From assembly GCA_029948255.1 (NCBI GenBank), contig JALIZF010001793.1:536001-600000 (forward strand): a stretch of 64,000 nt of DNA, written 5' to 3'. Each line of letters begins with the position of its first letter. The stretch's first letter is position 1. A program made the position numbers and the translations under genes. The stretch comes from Telmatactis stephensoni. Its lineage: Eukaryota > Cnidaria > Anthozoa > Actiniaria > Isophelliidae. Below, piece after piece: positions 40,405-52,910 of this stretch. The notes under the pieces were generated by a model that was not told the origin of the DNA, made no database searches, and saw nothing but the letters and a program-made list of their open reading frames with translations.

Positions 40405-41735
40405 CAGGGAGCCCGGCTTTTGATCCATTTCTTATATTACGAAGCGCTGTAAGCCATGTCACCGGATACGTGATTACCAGTACATATCGTGACCTTTAGC
40501 TGAATGGCTTGTGTAATCCGAGCATTAAAAACATGAGGGCCGTTGGCGTGTAATAAGATCTCAGGGGTAACGCACTCCCATAGAGTACGGTAAGAAGAGA
40601 GAAGGGTTGCAACAAAAGAGAGTGCCTTTTTTAAATCCGCTACTAAACCAGTTCATCGGAATCATTAGTGAATAAAAACAGCACCAATAGATTGTGTAAT
40701 AAACATATCTTATGACAGGATATTTCTTTCTTGTAAAATAACAATTCATGCTCACATAAAACAGCGATTTCATAAAGTGAGTTTATCGTTTAATGATCGC
40801 CTCCACTTCTGCGGACCACTTCTGGTAAGTGTCCGCTCACAAACAATAGATGATGACAGTTTTTTGACATATGAGGGAGTATTTGTATGTTCGAGAGGTT
40901 TATCCGTAATCATTTCGAGTCACCTTGTAATACAATGCCTTCCCCCTTTCACCCGCTACTCTCAACTTGCTCGTTTTTATGTTGGGGAATATTTGCTTTA
41001 CCACTCTACCAACTTCGTTTTCCAAATTTTGAATATTTTCTTTGTCTGCTGTACTTGCTGATTTGTACATACGGACAATTTCTGAAGCAGATATTGTGCC
41101 TTCTTCGCTTGCTGTGAAGTTGTTCAAGAGCCTAGAATAACACCATATTTTATAGAGTTTTAAAAGTTTTAAATTCAAAATGAAATAATCGAGTTGCCGT
41201 TACAAAGTCGTTACTTACCAAGAAGCTAGGTTTAAATCACAGGAAGACATCCTTCTCTGTAAAGAACTGCCGGTCTGCCGCATTAACTTTTCAAACTTCA
41301 GTCGCTTGTTTGAATAATTCTGAATAATCCTACATATTTTTTACTAGACGAAAATACTTTATAAGACACGAAAACTGTTGCTACTCGAAGTACTTTTTAA
41401 CACTAACGACTCAATTAACACTAGTTTCAATCAGCTGTTGACCCCCGCTGTTAGCTGGTCCGCAGAAGTGGAGGCAGTCATCATACGATAAAGTCACTTT
41501 GTTGCAACCCTTTACTCTTCTTGGGGGATTTAGAGAGTGCGTTACTAAATTCAAATTCAATTACCCCTGAGATCTTATTACACGCCAACGGCCCTCATGT
41601 TTTTAATGCTCGGATTACACAAGCCATTCAGCTAAAGGTCACGATATGTACTGGTAATCACGTATCCGGTGACATGGCTTACAGCGCTTCGTAATATAAG
41701 AAATGGATCAAAAGCCGGGCTCCCTGTGGAGAAGG
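40405..41735. mobile_element. Long-TIR element with a short ORF inside
   Basis: Left-arm sequence from cacagggagcccggctttt through ttatattacgaagcgctgta and catgagggccgttggcgtgt recurs inverted at 41498-41735. The inverted match continues inward to cctccacttctgcggacc (40801-40818) and its complement (about 41457). The left arm carries about 150 extra bases. The unique centre of some 600 bases contains the ORF at 40900-41131. The structure fits a DNA transposon relic or a fold-back element. Terminal duplications were not resolved. Confidence 0.8.
40900..41131 (-). CDS. Short winged-helix-like ORF (RFX/D5-like look), exon fragment
   Basis: Read on the minus strand, an AG acceptor at 41132-41133 (ttattctag) leads into about 76 codons ending at a stop at 40900. 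The segment has ISASEIVRMYKS, ENEVGRVVKQIFPNIKTSKL and AGERGKALYYKV. The spacing of a helix, then VGRVVKQ-FPNIKT, then a basic hairpin ending in YY resembles the RFX-type winged-helix DNA-binding fold. No ATG opens this frame, so it would be a 3' exon or a relic. The resemblance is by eye only. Confidence 0.35.
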
Positions 41736-42029
41736 CGCCTGCGAAGGAGACAAGATCTTGTATATTCGATTCTTTGAAATATTGTCGCTTTAGTTGTTTC
41801 TGTTTCAAATCATTCAACTAGACCATATTTTGAGGCAAAATTTTACATTAAAGAACCACAGTTTGGAGCCATTCCATCAATGGCTGTCTTCACGTTCTCG
41901 TGTGCTTGTACGTCTACTTGTATGTGCTGGGTGTGTTCATGGACATATTTCGCTTTCACACATTTACTTTTACCCTCTGAGGCTGTCTCTCTCATTAGCT
42001 GTTTGACCTAGTCTCATTTTTGTGTCTCT

Positions 42030-43460
42030 AAAGTGATACCTCTATAATTGATCCTACCAATAGAAATCGCTATAAATTGGACATTTGGTAAATTTTGAGT
42101 TATTTGTCTCGTAGCTAAGGAAAAACGAGTGTGTCACCGTGCTTGTTTTGGAAATATTGTACATCATTGTAACAAACTGACACTTAATCAAAGCAACCAG
42201 ACAGTAAGATCAGCTGAAACTCCTTTAATCTTCTTGTACTTCTTTGAACTTTGATTTTACATAACTCATACTCAGAGTGCATGGTCTTACTACACTGTTT
42301 TCAAACTCGCCCGACTCTCTTATATATCCTTATATGGTCCTAAAAATAGCTCATTACTATATACAATCATGATACTAAATATAGATATTACATCATTCTG
42401 TTCTGGAAAATACTCAACACATAATACATAAAGAATATTCTAGAAAGTTCTTTTTGAGGTGTGATGGATTCTAGATTCATCACAATCATAGACAAAGGTA
42501 TTTTCGCGATTTAATTCGCACGAACTTTCGATGCATTCTGTCTAATTCGACGATAAGTGTATCGGTTCTCGGAAATAAATCCACACTCAATACAATACAA
42601 TACAATAACTCTATTTAAGGAGGGAGGCGCATTAACCTATTACAGTTGTCTAACATACGGCCCTCAAAGAGTTGAGTTAGCAGCATTTTAGTAGAAGAAG
42701 ATAAAATAGCGAATTGTCTCGTAAGAAAACCCATTTTAAACTCGATAAAGTGCATTTTAGCACATTTTCTACAAATTTTAAAAAAGCCACTTTCGCGCGG
42801 AAACGATCGGTTTTCGACACGAAAAACGTTATCTTTTCAGTGTTCCTACCAATAACTTTTTAATTTTCAAATACGTTGTATGAATCATTACAAGAAAGTG
42901 AGTTTTGAAATAAAAAATGGGGTCACCGTGCTCGTTAGAGATTTTCAAAATTATCAAATTTGGAGTAAGTAAGATCGCCACTTTTCCGAGAAGGTACTAG
43001 GGCGAGTTTTACAAAACTCGCTATTCATCGCAGCAAAAATCCCACAAATGTTTCAAATAAGTATTTTCAAGAGACCATAATACTAAGAGAGCGAAACTCA
43101 GTATTGGTGTCTGTGCGATGTTCGCGGCGACTAAGGCTATTTTTAGTAACTTCGCCATCGCGCGCGCAAGGCACTTAAACAATAGAATTCAAACGGTCCC
43201 GTCCGCGCGCACGTCAAAAATCAAATTCTATTGGTTGAGGGACTTGCGTGCGCGATGGCGAAGTTACTAAAAATAGCCTTAGCCGCCACGAACATGGCAC
43301 AGACATCAATACTGAGCTTCGCTCTCTTAGTATTATGGTCTCTTGGTATTTTTTAGTCGTAATTGGAATGAAATGCTGAGAAAGTCGTGATTCTGTGCTT
43401 TTTGAACCATGCGCGGTAGAAGTGCGGGAGCCGGCAAAACAGAGGAATTAATTGTTTTGC
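42030..43460. repeat. Unclassified dispersed repeat, copy 1
   Basis: Shares long stretches with 59866-60620: cctaccaatagaaatcgct, gatgcattctgtctaatt, ttagcagcattttagtaga, tgttcctaccaataact, gtcaccgtgctcgtt and tgtgctttttgaaccatgcg. The phrase tcaccgtgcttgtt/tcaccgtgctcgtt occurs twice within the unit. This copy is longer because of insertions at about 42140-42480 and by the MITE at 43068-43352. There is no reading frame of note. Confidence 0.75.
43068..43352. mobile_element. MITE with inverted ends, inserted in the dispersed repeat
   Basis: The ends aagagaccataatactaaga and tcttagtattatggtctctt are perfect inverted repeats. A second inner pair is ggctatttttagtaacttcg and its complement. It splits the flanking dispersed repeat relative to the copy at 59866-60620. 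Confidence 0.9.
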
Positions 43461-43688
43461 TTTTTAAATCACTTCGTTGTTATGACCTATGTTTCTTGGT
43501 GTCATGTTTCCGACCAAAAAACCTCAGTGTTCCAAAACAATTGAACCAGAGCTAACAAGTCTATGATGAAGGTTAATTTCGTCATATTTACTTCCCCATT
43601 ACAAGTAGGCTACGTAGCGGATGAAGCTTGGGCTTCCTGTGTCCTAATACGCAAAGCGTAGAAATCTGTATTGCGATTTTCACTAAAA

Positions 43689-46600
43689 TTATAAACACAC
43701 ACAGTAGTCTCTTAGATGAGGATGAGATTGTGATATACACTTTGGTTGGTCACCATACGAGTTGATACGAAAAATATTCTTAGACACGTGATATCCTTCG
43801 GCAGATACACGAAATGAACTCTCAAACAGGCACCCCCCTGGACTTGTTATAATTTGAATCTGGTAAGCACATTCTATAGTCAGGTCTTTCTTTTTATATA
43901 CAACTGTTCCTATTCCTATACCTTTACCATCCGGAATGGAGTGAAATAGTTGTAAATCCTTCCCAGGCATGCTTTGCGCAGCATGAACAACTCTTTCCAA
44001 CGTTACTTTGCTGCACTTGGATCTCACTGCAGTGTCTTCATTGAGTCTGCGGTTAATTTCTTCCACTACAGCGTTGGCACCTGTTTGCACATGCGTGTGG
44101 AGGGTGCTGATATTCCGATGCTCGATACAGGGACAGAAATGACTGGGGACCTGCGCCTCAACACACGACCTTGTTCGAGGAAGTTGTTGAAATAATGATA
44201 TACCGTGTTTATCGTTCGTGTTATCTCGGTGATCTTTTGTGTTATTTCCGTGTTCATCCGAGAAATATATCAAGTGACGAAACGTTGCATGTAAATCAAA
44301 CGGTGAAATTAACACGTCATTGTTACCATGGAAATTGCTCATTTGTTGAGGAAACTTTTCTTTAAACCACTGAGGAAGGGTGATTGAGAGAAACGGCAGA
44401 GTTTCCTCCAATTTGCCTTGCAGTATCTCACGTACTCCACCAAATCGCGGTCCGTGATCACCCATTACCACAAGCATCGTATTATCAAGCAGTTTTTCAT
44501 CTCGTAAAGACTTGAGAAACCTGGCAACATGTTGATCTGCTATCCCAACATAGCTGATGAATGGTTGATGACAAAGTTCAGACAGAAATGTGAAACCAAA
44601 TTTGCGCTGTCCTTTATAGGATTTCATAAAACTCTTGAGGTAGTTGAGCTGGATCATGAATTGGATCTGTGATCCATGACAGAGTTTGCCATTTGTGTGG
44701 TACCAAAAGTTGTGTGCGTAGTGGTCTACTGGAGGGTTTTCAAATCCTAAAAGTCTCAGATGAAAAGCGCCTGGGAAAATAACATCGGGTATTAATAATG
44801 ACGATTATACATACTAAGATGTCGGTAATTAACGTTCAAGTTTCATAATTTGAGGTAGGATCTAGGAATTAGTTAAAGGTAAAGCACTATATTTAACGTT
44901 GGAAGTTCCTTCAGCTAGAAACAAAGCTAGAAGCTGGTCTCCCAGGAAGTCGACGGTGCACTCATTCTACCCCCTTTCCATCAGTGCTCCGTTTTACGGA
45001 TATTTAAAGCTACTTCAAGCTACACGTACGGAAAGGAAAGAAGTCGAAACAAGGATGTGAGGTCACTGGGGATCGAACTCGGGACCTCTCGCACCGAAGG
45101 CCGCGCACTAACCAACTGTGCCATCCTTGCTTCTAAGGATGGTATCCTTGCTCCTATGGATGGTAGGTAGTATGAAAATTGAAAACTGACGCAGGTGGTG
45201 TTGTGGTGGTGTTGATGATTGTGTCGTTGGTTGTGGTGATGGTGGTGGTAGTGGTTGTTTAGGTGGTGTGGAAATAAGGCTTCGTGCAACAACAGTTGCA
45301 TTATTTGTCCACGATATGCAACAGCTGCATAAAAGAACTTTGAATTGAACTCAATTCTACTGCTGCAAATGTGCCTAACGTTGCACGCAATCTGTTTTAG
45401 CGGTGGAAATGATGGAGGATCTCTTATGTTGAGCCCAGTGTTTCAGAAAATGTTGCATTGTCTTGATCTACAGATCTACAGCGAGTTGCAGTGATGGTTG
45501 TAAGTAAAGTGAAGGTGATGATGATGACGCTTGCTCAAACATAAGAAAATGTCTTGATACTGCTAGTAAAATACAAGGAAATATGATGAAGTAATGGTTG
45601 CCGTGTATCACTCTTACGTAGTGATAACGTCCTCATGACGCAATGGTTGGTATTGGCGACGTTACGTAAAACATAATCCATGATATCAAAATCTATTCAA
45701 ATACTTACCAATAGTAGAATCGTCTTCGCTCCACATAGTTGCGAACCCGTTTTCATGTAACTGTTTGAAGATGAAAGGCCATGGATCTACTGGCCGTGCG
45801 TTTGGGAAGCCTGTTCTTCCTTCGTGTCGCTCACAATTCTCTTGTAAAGAAACTCCTGTCAACATTGCAGTAAGAGCTGGTGTGGTAGCTTGACCTACAA
45901 TTGAGAAACCCTGGAAAATATCTGACTTGAGATCGTCCTTGAGAAATTGAAATGTTTCAGGAAGCATGCGTTGAAAGTGAGCCGCTGATGTAGAGTCGAA
46001 GCCCACGATCATAATATCCAGCGGTGCGTCCTCTCTTTGCTTACGCATGCGTACTGATGGCTTTTCAACTACTTTTGCATGTACGTCTGTTTGGGTGTGG
46101 CTATTGTTGAAGTGGACTGTAGCAACTAAGAAGTCGTTGTCAATCTTAGCATGAGTGTTGTTTGCTGATAATGTACTGACATTGCCAAATGAATAACCAA
46201 AGTCCTTGTCACCATCAGATGGTCGTAGAATGGGTTTGAAATCCACCCTTTGAACTCCATGCTCTAAGGAAACAAAAACCAAAATTTAATTAGAGATCAT
46301 CTTTAAGGGTAGGTACAGTGCCATGAATTTCCATTTAGAGAGAGCACTACAAAATGAATTTAATGAACGGCAAATTCTTGCATGGCATCGGGTATGTACT
46401 ATATTACTGTTTGGTGCGCCACCCCCTCTACACTACCCTTCACCATATCAATTTTCCCCTGTTGGTGACAAAGCTCTCCATTTCACTGATATAACTATAC
46501 ATATAAATCGAAAATGTTTCACATCGGTCTGACCAATATAAATCGTCGACAAATATAAATGGTTGACAACTGTCTTTTGATATACGAGAAGACAAGATAC

Positions 46601-49600
46601 TCGATCGATGGAAACCTTAATTTTCTACAATTTACCTTGTGCGTCGTCAGCCAAACTCAACACGCCTTTTTCAAACTGAGTGTAGAGTCTACCATCACAT
46701 TGAGCAGGTTTTTGTTTGACAATCAACTTCATAACCGACGGTTCAAAAGGATCAAGTACAGGTAGTTTACATCCAGTAAAAGTCTGGTTGATTTGCTGGA
46801 TAGGAATGGCACACACCAACTTGGTGGGGCCTTTCTGGAGAACTACGAAACAATGAATTTGTAAATTGAGCAGGCTTTTCTTTTATTATAACAGAAACTA
46901 AACTGGGCGAAATTTTCAAGCGGTTTAGGAAGGGAATGGGGTGGAAAGTAAATATGAGACAGGGCACTGCACAACATTACACGATACGGACTGTAGTTTC
47001 GCCCGAAATCCGCTCTGTCATTGTGATACACACCTGATAGATAATCTTTAAAAGATTCTATTTTGATGTACAAATTCGTGTTGTCAGAATAGTCAGGGAA
47101 AGTGAGGTCGCTTTTCATATAGTAATATGTTGAGCCCGTGGGGGTGATGGTACCAGCGACAAAGCCTTTACATGCAGGGAGGCTGTTGCACCGCTGCACC
47201 GCTTCACCAGTGTTAGTGGACAGTACTGTCTCCATATCACCAACATTTATCAAGTCTGCGTCAGGAACCTAGTATTAGGTAAGGGTTTAAAAGGGTTAGT
47301 TAACACATAGAGTCCGTTTTCCATTCGTTTGCACTCTAATAGATGCACAGATGACGTCAGAATGTGGTAAGAACATACTATCGAGTCAAAGAATGTTTTC
47401 AACTTAGTGGAACCAACCGTCTGTGCTCTAATAGATGCAGATGGTTGAAGTACTTTTTAACAGTACACCAGTATGTAATAGCAGTTTAATAATTAACAAA
47501 TAGATTCCATTTTTCCGTGCGTCTGTACTCTAATCGATGCACAGATGACGTGGTGAGAACAAAAAATTAAGTACGCCACGAGACGAAGTCGAGTGGCGTG
47601 ACTGCTAACCCTAACCCACATTTTGACGTCTTCTGTGCATCGATTAGAGTACAGACGCACGGAAAAATGGAATCTATCTGTTTTATATAATATTTATCGA
47701 AACATTCCAACCAATCAGAGCGCGCGTAAGATTCGATGACGCCATCTATGTGTGTGTGTACTCTAATCACACATGGTTTTTCGACCAATCAGAGCGCGCG
47801 TAATATGCCAATTATTATATAACACCTGATAAACCATGTATTCCAGCCAATAGTAAGTAAGAACAGAAGGACATACTGACCTCCCAGTACCCCTCCAGCG
47901 ACGAGGGCTTGGGTATCAGAAAATGGGATTCCTGACCCAAAACACCGTAAAGACTCTTATTCTTCGGCCTTAAGTAGTTTGAGAGTAACTCATCCAAGGA
48001 TGTTGGGTGAGCTGTTGTTTTGGTTTCAGCTCTTGATGTTTGTTGACGTGTTGTTCTGTGAGGTGTTGTCGGTGCCTGGTTGGTCTCGCGATGCGTCGAT
48101 TTGACTTTATCTTGAAAAGGAGACAATGGACTGGGAGACCTGTGGATGTCCGCTGTAAACTGGATACTAGGTTTGTCGGGGATTATCTCTCCTGTGTCAT
48201 CAGAAGGGTTGGGAGTCCTGTTGTGGACAATATCTTCAGTATCAGCGAGTAAATCTTCTTGAACCACAACGGCTTGTGTGACCTACACAATATAAAGATT
48301 ATCAGATGTTTGTTGGGTGTTTGGAGGGTTGTCCGGAATCACCATTAGATACCATTGGTGAAATATGCTTCACCAATGGTATCTATTAGTGAATTTCCAC
48401 AGCAAGCCCATACAAATTTAATACGAAATCTAAATCATATTTCACCTACGGTATCTTAGTTGGTAATTTTACAGACGGTGTTCTATTTCTCATGACCTTC
48501 CTTAAGTATATCATAGTTATGAAATAGTGTCTCAGACTGTACCTTTAAGTATTTGGGAAGAAACGGCAATAAAATATTTTTGAGGAGTGTTACCATCCAA
48601 TGGAACCAATGGTACCATTGGAACCGTTGGTGACCATAAAGGCTTAAAAAAAGACATTCTTCATTGGTGAAATAAGGGCATTGGGTATCCTGTGTTGAGT
48701 CGCATTAATAAATATTCATACTGATGGAGGGTCTTCAAGGTAGCCACCAATGGTACCAATGGTAAATTGAAATAACCATTGGTAAATGACATTCTCCAAT
48801 TGGTGAAATATGGGGTTGGGTACCCTGCATGTGTTGAGTAGCATTCAGTACTGAGAGATGGGTCTTGGTAAATTGAATTTACCATTGGGAATTTATTTAA
48901 CCTAATTACAAGGTCTTTTTAAATAAAAGGTTAACTTTTAATATGAAATTTATACGGGTCAAAAAGGGTAACATTTCGCGAGTACAGCGAAATTTCAATA
49001 TGCACAACCGAATTGTTGCACCCAAGTGTTGAAGCCAATTTATTCGCCTTGATCGATAGTTTAAGCCAAGTTTTAAATGTTTAAAGAGTTTTTGACTGAT
49101 ACGACAACTATCACAGGCAGATAACATGGCCGGTTGTGATTGATTACTTAGCGAACAGTGGACTAATTCACTGGGTAATTCGCCAAAGGACTTGTTTTAT
49201 AGAAGCTGCTTTGTCCAACAACTTTGAATTAGCTTCTGAAAACGACAATAGCACAAATCAGTACATGACCAGTTGTGATCGATTGCGAAAGGACGAAAGC
49301 GTAAGATCGGGGAATAATGATGCATCGAAATTCTTAAATCTGTTGGATTCAACTGACTTAGTGCAGAACGTCACTGAGCCTACACACCAGCATGGTCACA
49401 TCCTGGATTTGGTCTTGTCTCGTGAAGTGGATAACATTGTTTCAAATGTTTGCGTCAAGCCATCAGATGGAATCTCAGACCATATAAGCTGATTGTCTGC
49501 AATATCAAATGCTCGAAACCCCCAGCATCAAAATTACTTGTTTCACACAGGGATACCAAGAAGATCAATCTGGAAGATTTGAAAGATGATATTCAATTAT

Positions 49601-52600
49601 CTCTGCAATCCATGAATGCATCTGATGATGTAGCAGATCTTACAGCGCAGTATAACAACATGTTGTCAAGTCTGTTCAACCGTTACGCACCTGAGAAAAA
49701 CGACTGGTAACTGTGCGTCCACACGCACCGTGGTACGACGATAGTTTGAGAAAGGCAAAGCAAGAAAAACGTCGCTCTGAGAGGAAGTACAGATCAACTG
49801 GTCTAGAAATTCATCGGCAAATGTTTGGCGATGTTTGTAAGAGATACAAGGATATGCTTACAGATTCAAAGACAAAGTACTACACAACAAAGATCTCTGA
49901 CTCAGAACAAAGACAACTTTTCAAGATGGTTTCTCAGATGTTCCTGTCTAAGAAAGCAACTCCACTAACAAAGCACTCTTCATTGGAATTACTTACTGAA
50001 GAGTTCAATAATTTCTTCACAGAGAAAGTCCAAGCAATAAGATCTAGCCTAGACGCTGATCTTGATTCGTCGGACCTGAACATTATTGGTACACAAGAGG
50101 CAAGCTGCTCTAGCTCCTTCAATGAATTTCTACCTGTGACATCAACAACAGTTAGCAAGATAGTGATGAAGTCTCCAACTAAATCTTGTCAGCTTGATCC
50201 AATTCCAACAAGTGTAGTTAAACAAATCCCAATGCTTATTCCTGTGATTACTAAAATTATCAATGCTTCAGTGAATACTGGGGAATTTCCATCTCAGCTT
50301 AAGTTATTCCTGGTTCGACCAACCTTAAAAAAGTCAGATATGGATAACGAAAGCCTTGCAAGCTACAGACCTATCTCCAATCTTCCTTTTCTATCAAAAA
50401 CCATGATTGAAAGAACTGTGTCAAGTCAAACATATAGTTACCTGGAACGTAATGAGTTGTTTCCAGTGATGCAATCAGCCTACCGCCAACATCATTCAAC
50501 AGAAACTGCACTACTCAAGGTGTCAAACGACATTCTAAGAGCTGTGGATCAACACCAAGATGTTGTTCTTTTAATGTTAGATCTATCTGCAGCATTTGAT
50601 ACCATTGACCACACCATCCTGTTAGAGAGAATGAAGCAACGTTTTGGTTTTGGTGGAGCAGTTATCAGATGGTTTACATCACATCTGTCTAGCCGAAAGC
50701 AGTCTGTCATGGTCAATGAATGTGTATCTCATTCGAAACAGATCAAATACGGCGTCCCACAAGGGTCGGTTCTCGGACCGTTGCTGTTTGCTATGTACAT
50801 GGCACCTATCGAAGATATTGGTCGCTTCCATGTTCTATCATGCATGGTATATGCTGATGACTCACAGTTCTATGTAATGCTGAATCCGTCTGATCCATCA
50901 CGCACCTGCACTTGAGAAACTGAAGACCTGTATCAACAGTGTTATGAGCTGGAACAAGGCTAACAAACTTCAGTGTAATCCTGATAAGACTGAAATAATT
51001 CACTTAAGTGAATTAGCTAGCTAGAAGTGAATTATTTCAGTGATCACTTCACGTTTTCTCAAGAATCAACCTATTGCACAAGTTAACATTGGTGGTGATG
51101 ACATTGATGTCGTTGGAAAAGTTCGAAATCTAGGAGTTGTCTTCGATTCGACTCTCAATTACCGTACTCATGTGAACAGTATCTGCAAGTCATCTTCCCT
51201 TGCAATTCGAAATATTGGTCGTGTACGAAAGTACCTTGCTAAAGATCAGCTCGAGAGAATCATTCATGCATTTGTTACCTCAAGAATCGACTATTGCAAT
51301 AGTCTGTTGTTTGGCCTTCCATCATGTGACATTGACAAGATACAATGTCTTCAAAACACAGCTGCTCGTCTACTTGTTGGGGCTGGCCCAAGAGACAGAA
51401 TATCACCTATCCTAAAGGATCTTCATTGGTTATGAGTAAGACAGCGGGTGGAATTCAAAGTTCTACTAATTACGTATAAAGCCTTGCATAATATGGCTCC
51501 CTCTTACATAAGCAACATGCTGGCTCACTACACTCCCAAACGAACACTCCGCTCTGCAAGCAAGTCTCTATTGGACAAGCCTAACAAGATCAAGACAGTG
51601 ACATATGGAGAAAGAGCCTACTCGTTTGCAGCACCCAATTTATGGAACAGTCTTCCAGCGTACATTTTAAATCACTTTGAAAACATATTTTTTTCCTTAA
51701 GCCATAAGTAACTTAAATAATCTTTAAAAATTTTTTTCATTATTATTATTATTATTTTGCTCTTTTTTATCATTATTGTAAAAAGCATAGAGACGTCAGT
51801 TAGTTATGCGTTTTTTAAGAAACTATTATTATTATTATTAAAACACATTTTACCAATGGTATCTTGTGGTGATTCTGAACATGCTTGGAGGATACTGAAG
51901 GTTGCTACGTTAGACAAGTCAAAAGGTTTTATCGAATTGGATTGAAATGAATGTTGATTAGTAAAAATTGTATTCTTGGAAGAGGGTGTTAATGGGGTTT
52001 AACAGTTACCTGAGATTAGGCCTAATAATTAGTAGCTAACTGATAATTGACATTTACTATTCTATTAAAAATTCGTAGTTAATCCTGTTATTATAAACTT
52101 CATTATTTTGTATATATATTTCCATTCTGTATTTTCTTGTATATTAGATTGTATTCTTTGTGTGCAAATAAAGCAGTAACAGTAACAGTAACTGACGTTT
52201 TAGGACAAAAAATAGAAAACTGACGATTGGACAAAAAATGAGAGTAGGACCCCCATCGACACCCTCTTGGAGGACGACAATGAAAATTAAAACCAGTAAA
52301 TGTTAGAAATCTTCCTGAAATCGAGAGGTTTGTGATTTTGTCAGACCCTCCACATTTCTGTGGGAAAACGTTACGCTCTCTTTGCATTGGTGATGTTACT
52401 GTTGGTGGGATCGATGTATATTTGAGGGAAAACTTTAGAACAGTAAAAGAAACATGAATTACATTAAAAGCTGTGGGCGAGTCTTGAGCAAGTAAAACGC
52501 TGAAATGGAGAAAGATATAGTAGAACAACTGCAACTTGATCGCTATCTTGGCACGTTTTAATTTATGCAACGCTTTTGGTCATTTTTATGATTTCTAGAT

Positions 52601-52718
52601 GACTAGTTCTTACCTGATTGAGTGATATCGTCGTCGATGTATGTAGTATTTGACATACTATCACCATGAGCCCAAATAAAAGAAGCACAGTAAACGCTTT
52701 AGGCAACACTGAATACAT
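43689..52718 (-). CDS. DUF229 sulfatase-like membrane protein, copy B
   Basis: Six exons in transcript order: 52614-52718, 47881-48282, 47034-47268, 46636-46830, 45709-46263, 43689-44770. All phases agree, giving 857 aa. The ATG at 52718 matches the start of copy A; the open frame upstream begins with GTG, not ATG. Parts: signal anchor (AFTVLLLFGLMVIVCQIL), Thr/Pro-rich stalk, PAN-like segment (CNSLPACKGFVAG), then the DUF229 catalytic part with IVGFDSTSAAHF and GDHGPRFGG. In exon 6 copy B differs from A and C in the segment before the IADQHV motif: it reads ISYVG where they read SHVG, and it has VREIL instead of QRET. The last third of exon 6 matches copy C, while exon 5 matches copy A. Intron 1 is large and holds a decayed LINE in the opposite orientation. 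The gene is intact by sequence, but activity is in doubt if the replaced His is a metal ligand. Confidence 0.9.
44876..45134 (-). mobile_element. tRNA-derived SINE, family 1, orthologous to the copy A intron 5 SINE
   Basis: The minus-strand head gcaaggatggcacagttggt, B-box-like gagttcgatcc and the body match 17474-17745. It occupies the same position (intron 5) and orientation relative to its gene. Its neighbouring bases, including ttgttgcacgaagc near the CAC-rich tract, also match copy A. Confidence 0.9.
47500..47815. repeat. MITE cluster in copy B intron 2
   Basis: ttccatttttccgtgcgtct at the left pairs with the complement at 47650-47680, enclosing a hairpin around cacgagacgaagtcgagtgg. 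The phrase ccaatcagagcgcgcgtaa occurs twice (about 47712 and 47785). The same elements in the same order are at 13586-13860 in copy A. Confidence 0.75.
48330..48900. repeat. Array of accaatggta palindromic motifs
   Basis: The short palindrome-like motif taccattggt/accaatggta and the phrases ttggtgaaatatg and gggtaccctgcatg-like recur about a dozen times, in both orientations. Related sequence resumes at 51852-51900, just beyond the LINE. The LINE therefore seems to have landed inside this repeat. Confidence 0.7.
49130..51840 (+). pseudogene. Decayed non-LTR retrotransposon (CR1/L2/Jockey-like LINE)
   Basis: The first part codes the end of an endonuclease domain (HGHILDLVLSR, then PSDGISDH); the N-terminal two thirds are missing. 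The reverse transcriptase lies at 49713-50915 with YRPISNLPFLSK, LMLDLSAAFDTIDH, GVPQGSVLGPLLF and the catalytic YADDSQ. The C-terminal part is at 51040-51711 (RIDYCNSLLFGLP, AAPNLWNSLP). Breaks: frameshifts near 49490, 49710 and 50910, an inserted palindrome near 50990-51031 and a TGA at 51433-51435. The 3' end is an ATT-repeat tail (51739-51840), typical of CR1-like elements. It is 5' truncated, cannot be autonomous and lies antisense in intron 1 of copy B. Confidence 0.92.
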
Positions 52719-52910
52719 TGTCCTATTGATAGGCGCTCTAAACCAACCTGTAAAACTAGAGATCTGTAGATTGATCTTAGTACTCTCAAAAACACTTTCC
52801 ACCACTTAGAACTAATTAAAGGGACACGTGGTTACGATCCGTGGTCATGCGCAGTAACCACATATACTTTCTCTTCTCTGGAGAAGGAAGGTAAAGGAGC
52901 AGGAACCCCT

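Larger units (their letters stand above)
39543..43688. other. Intergenic region between TTLL5 and DUF229 copy B
   Basis: The two genes converge here. The region holds pyrimidine-rich repeats (39800-39980), a G homopolymer (40090-40111), the long-TIR element (40405-41735) and the dispersed repeat (42030-43460) with a MITE in it. Apart from the winged-helix-like ORF in the long-TIR element, no gene was found. Confidence 0.65.

Noticed and set aside
52719..52805. N-terminal extension of DUF229 copy B by 29 residues
   Set aside because: The extended frame begins with GTG rather than ATG, and the ATG at 52718 aligns with the start of copy A.
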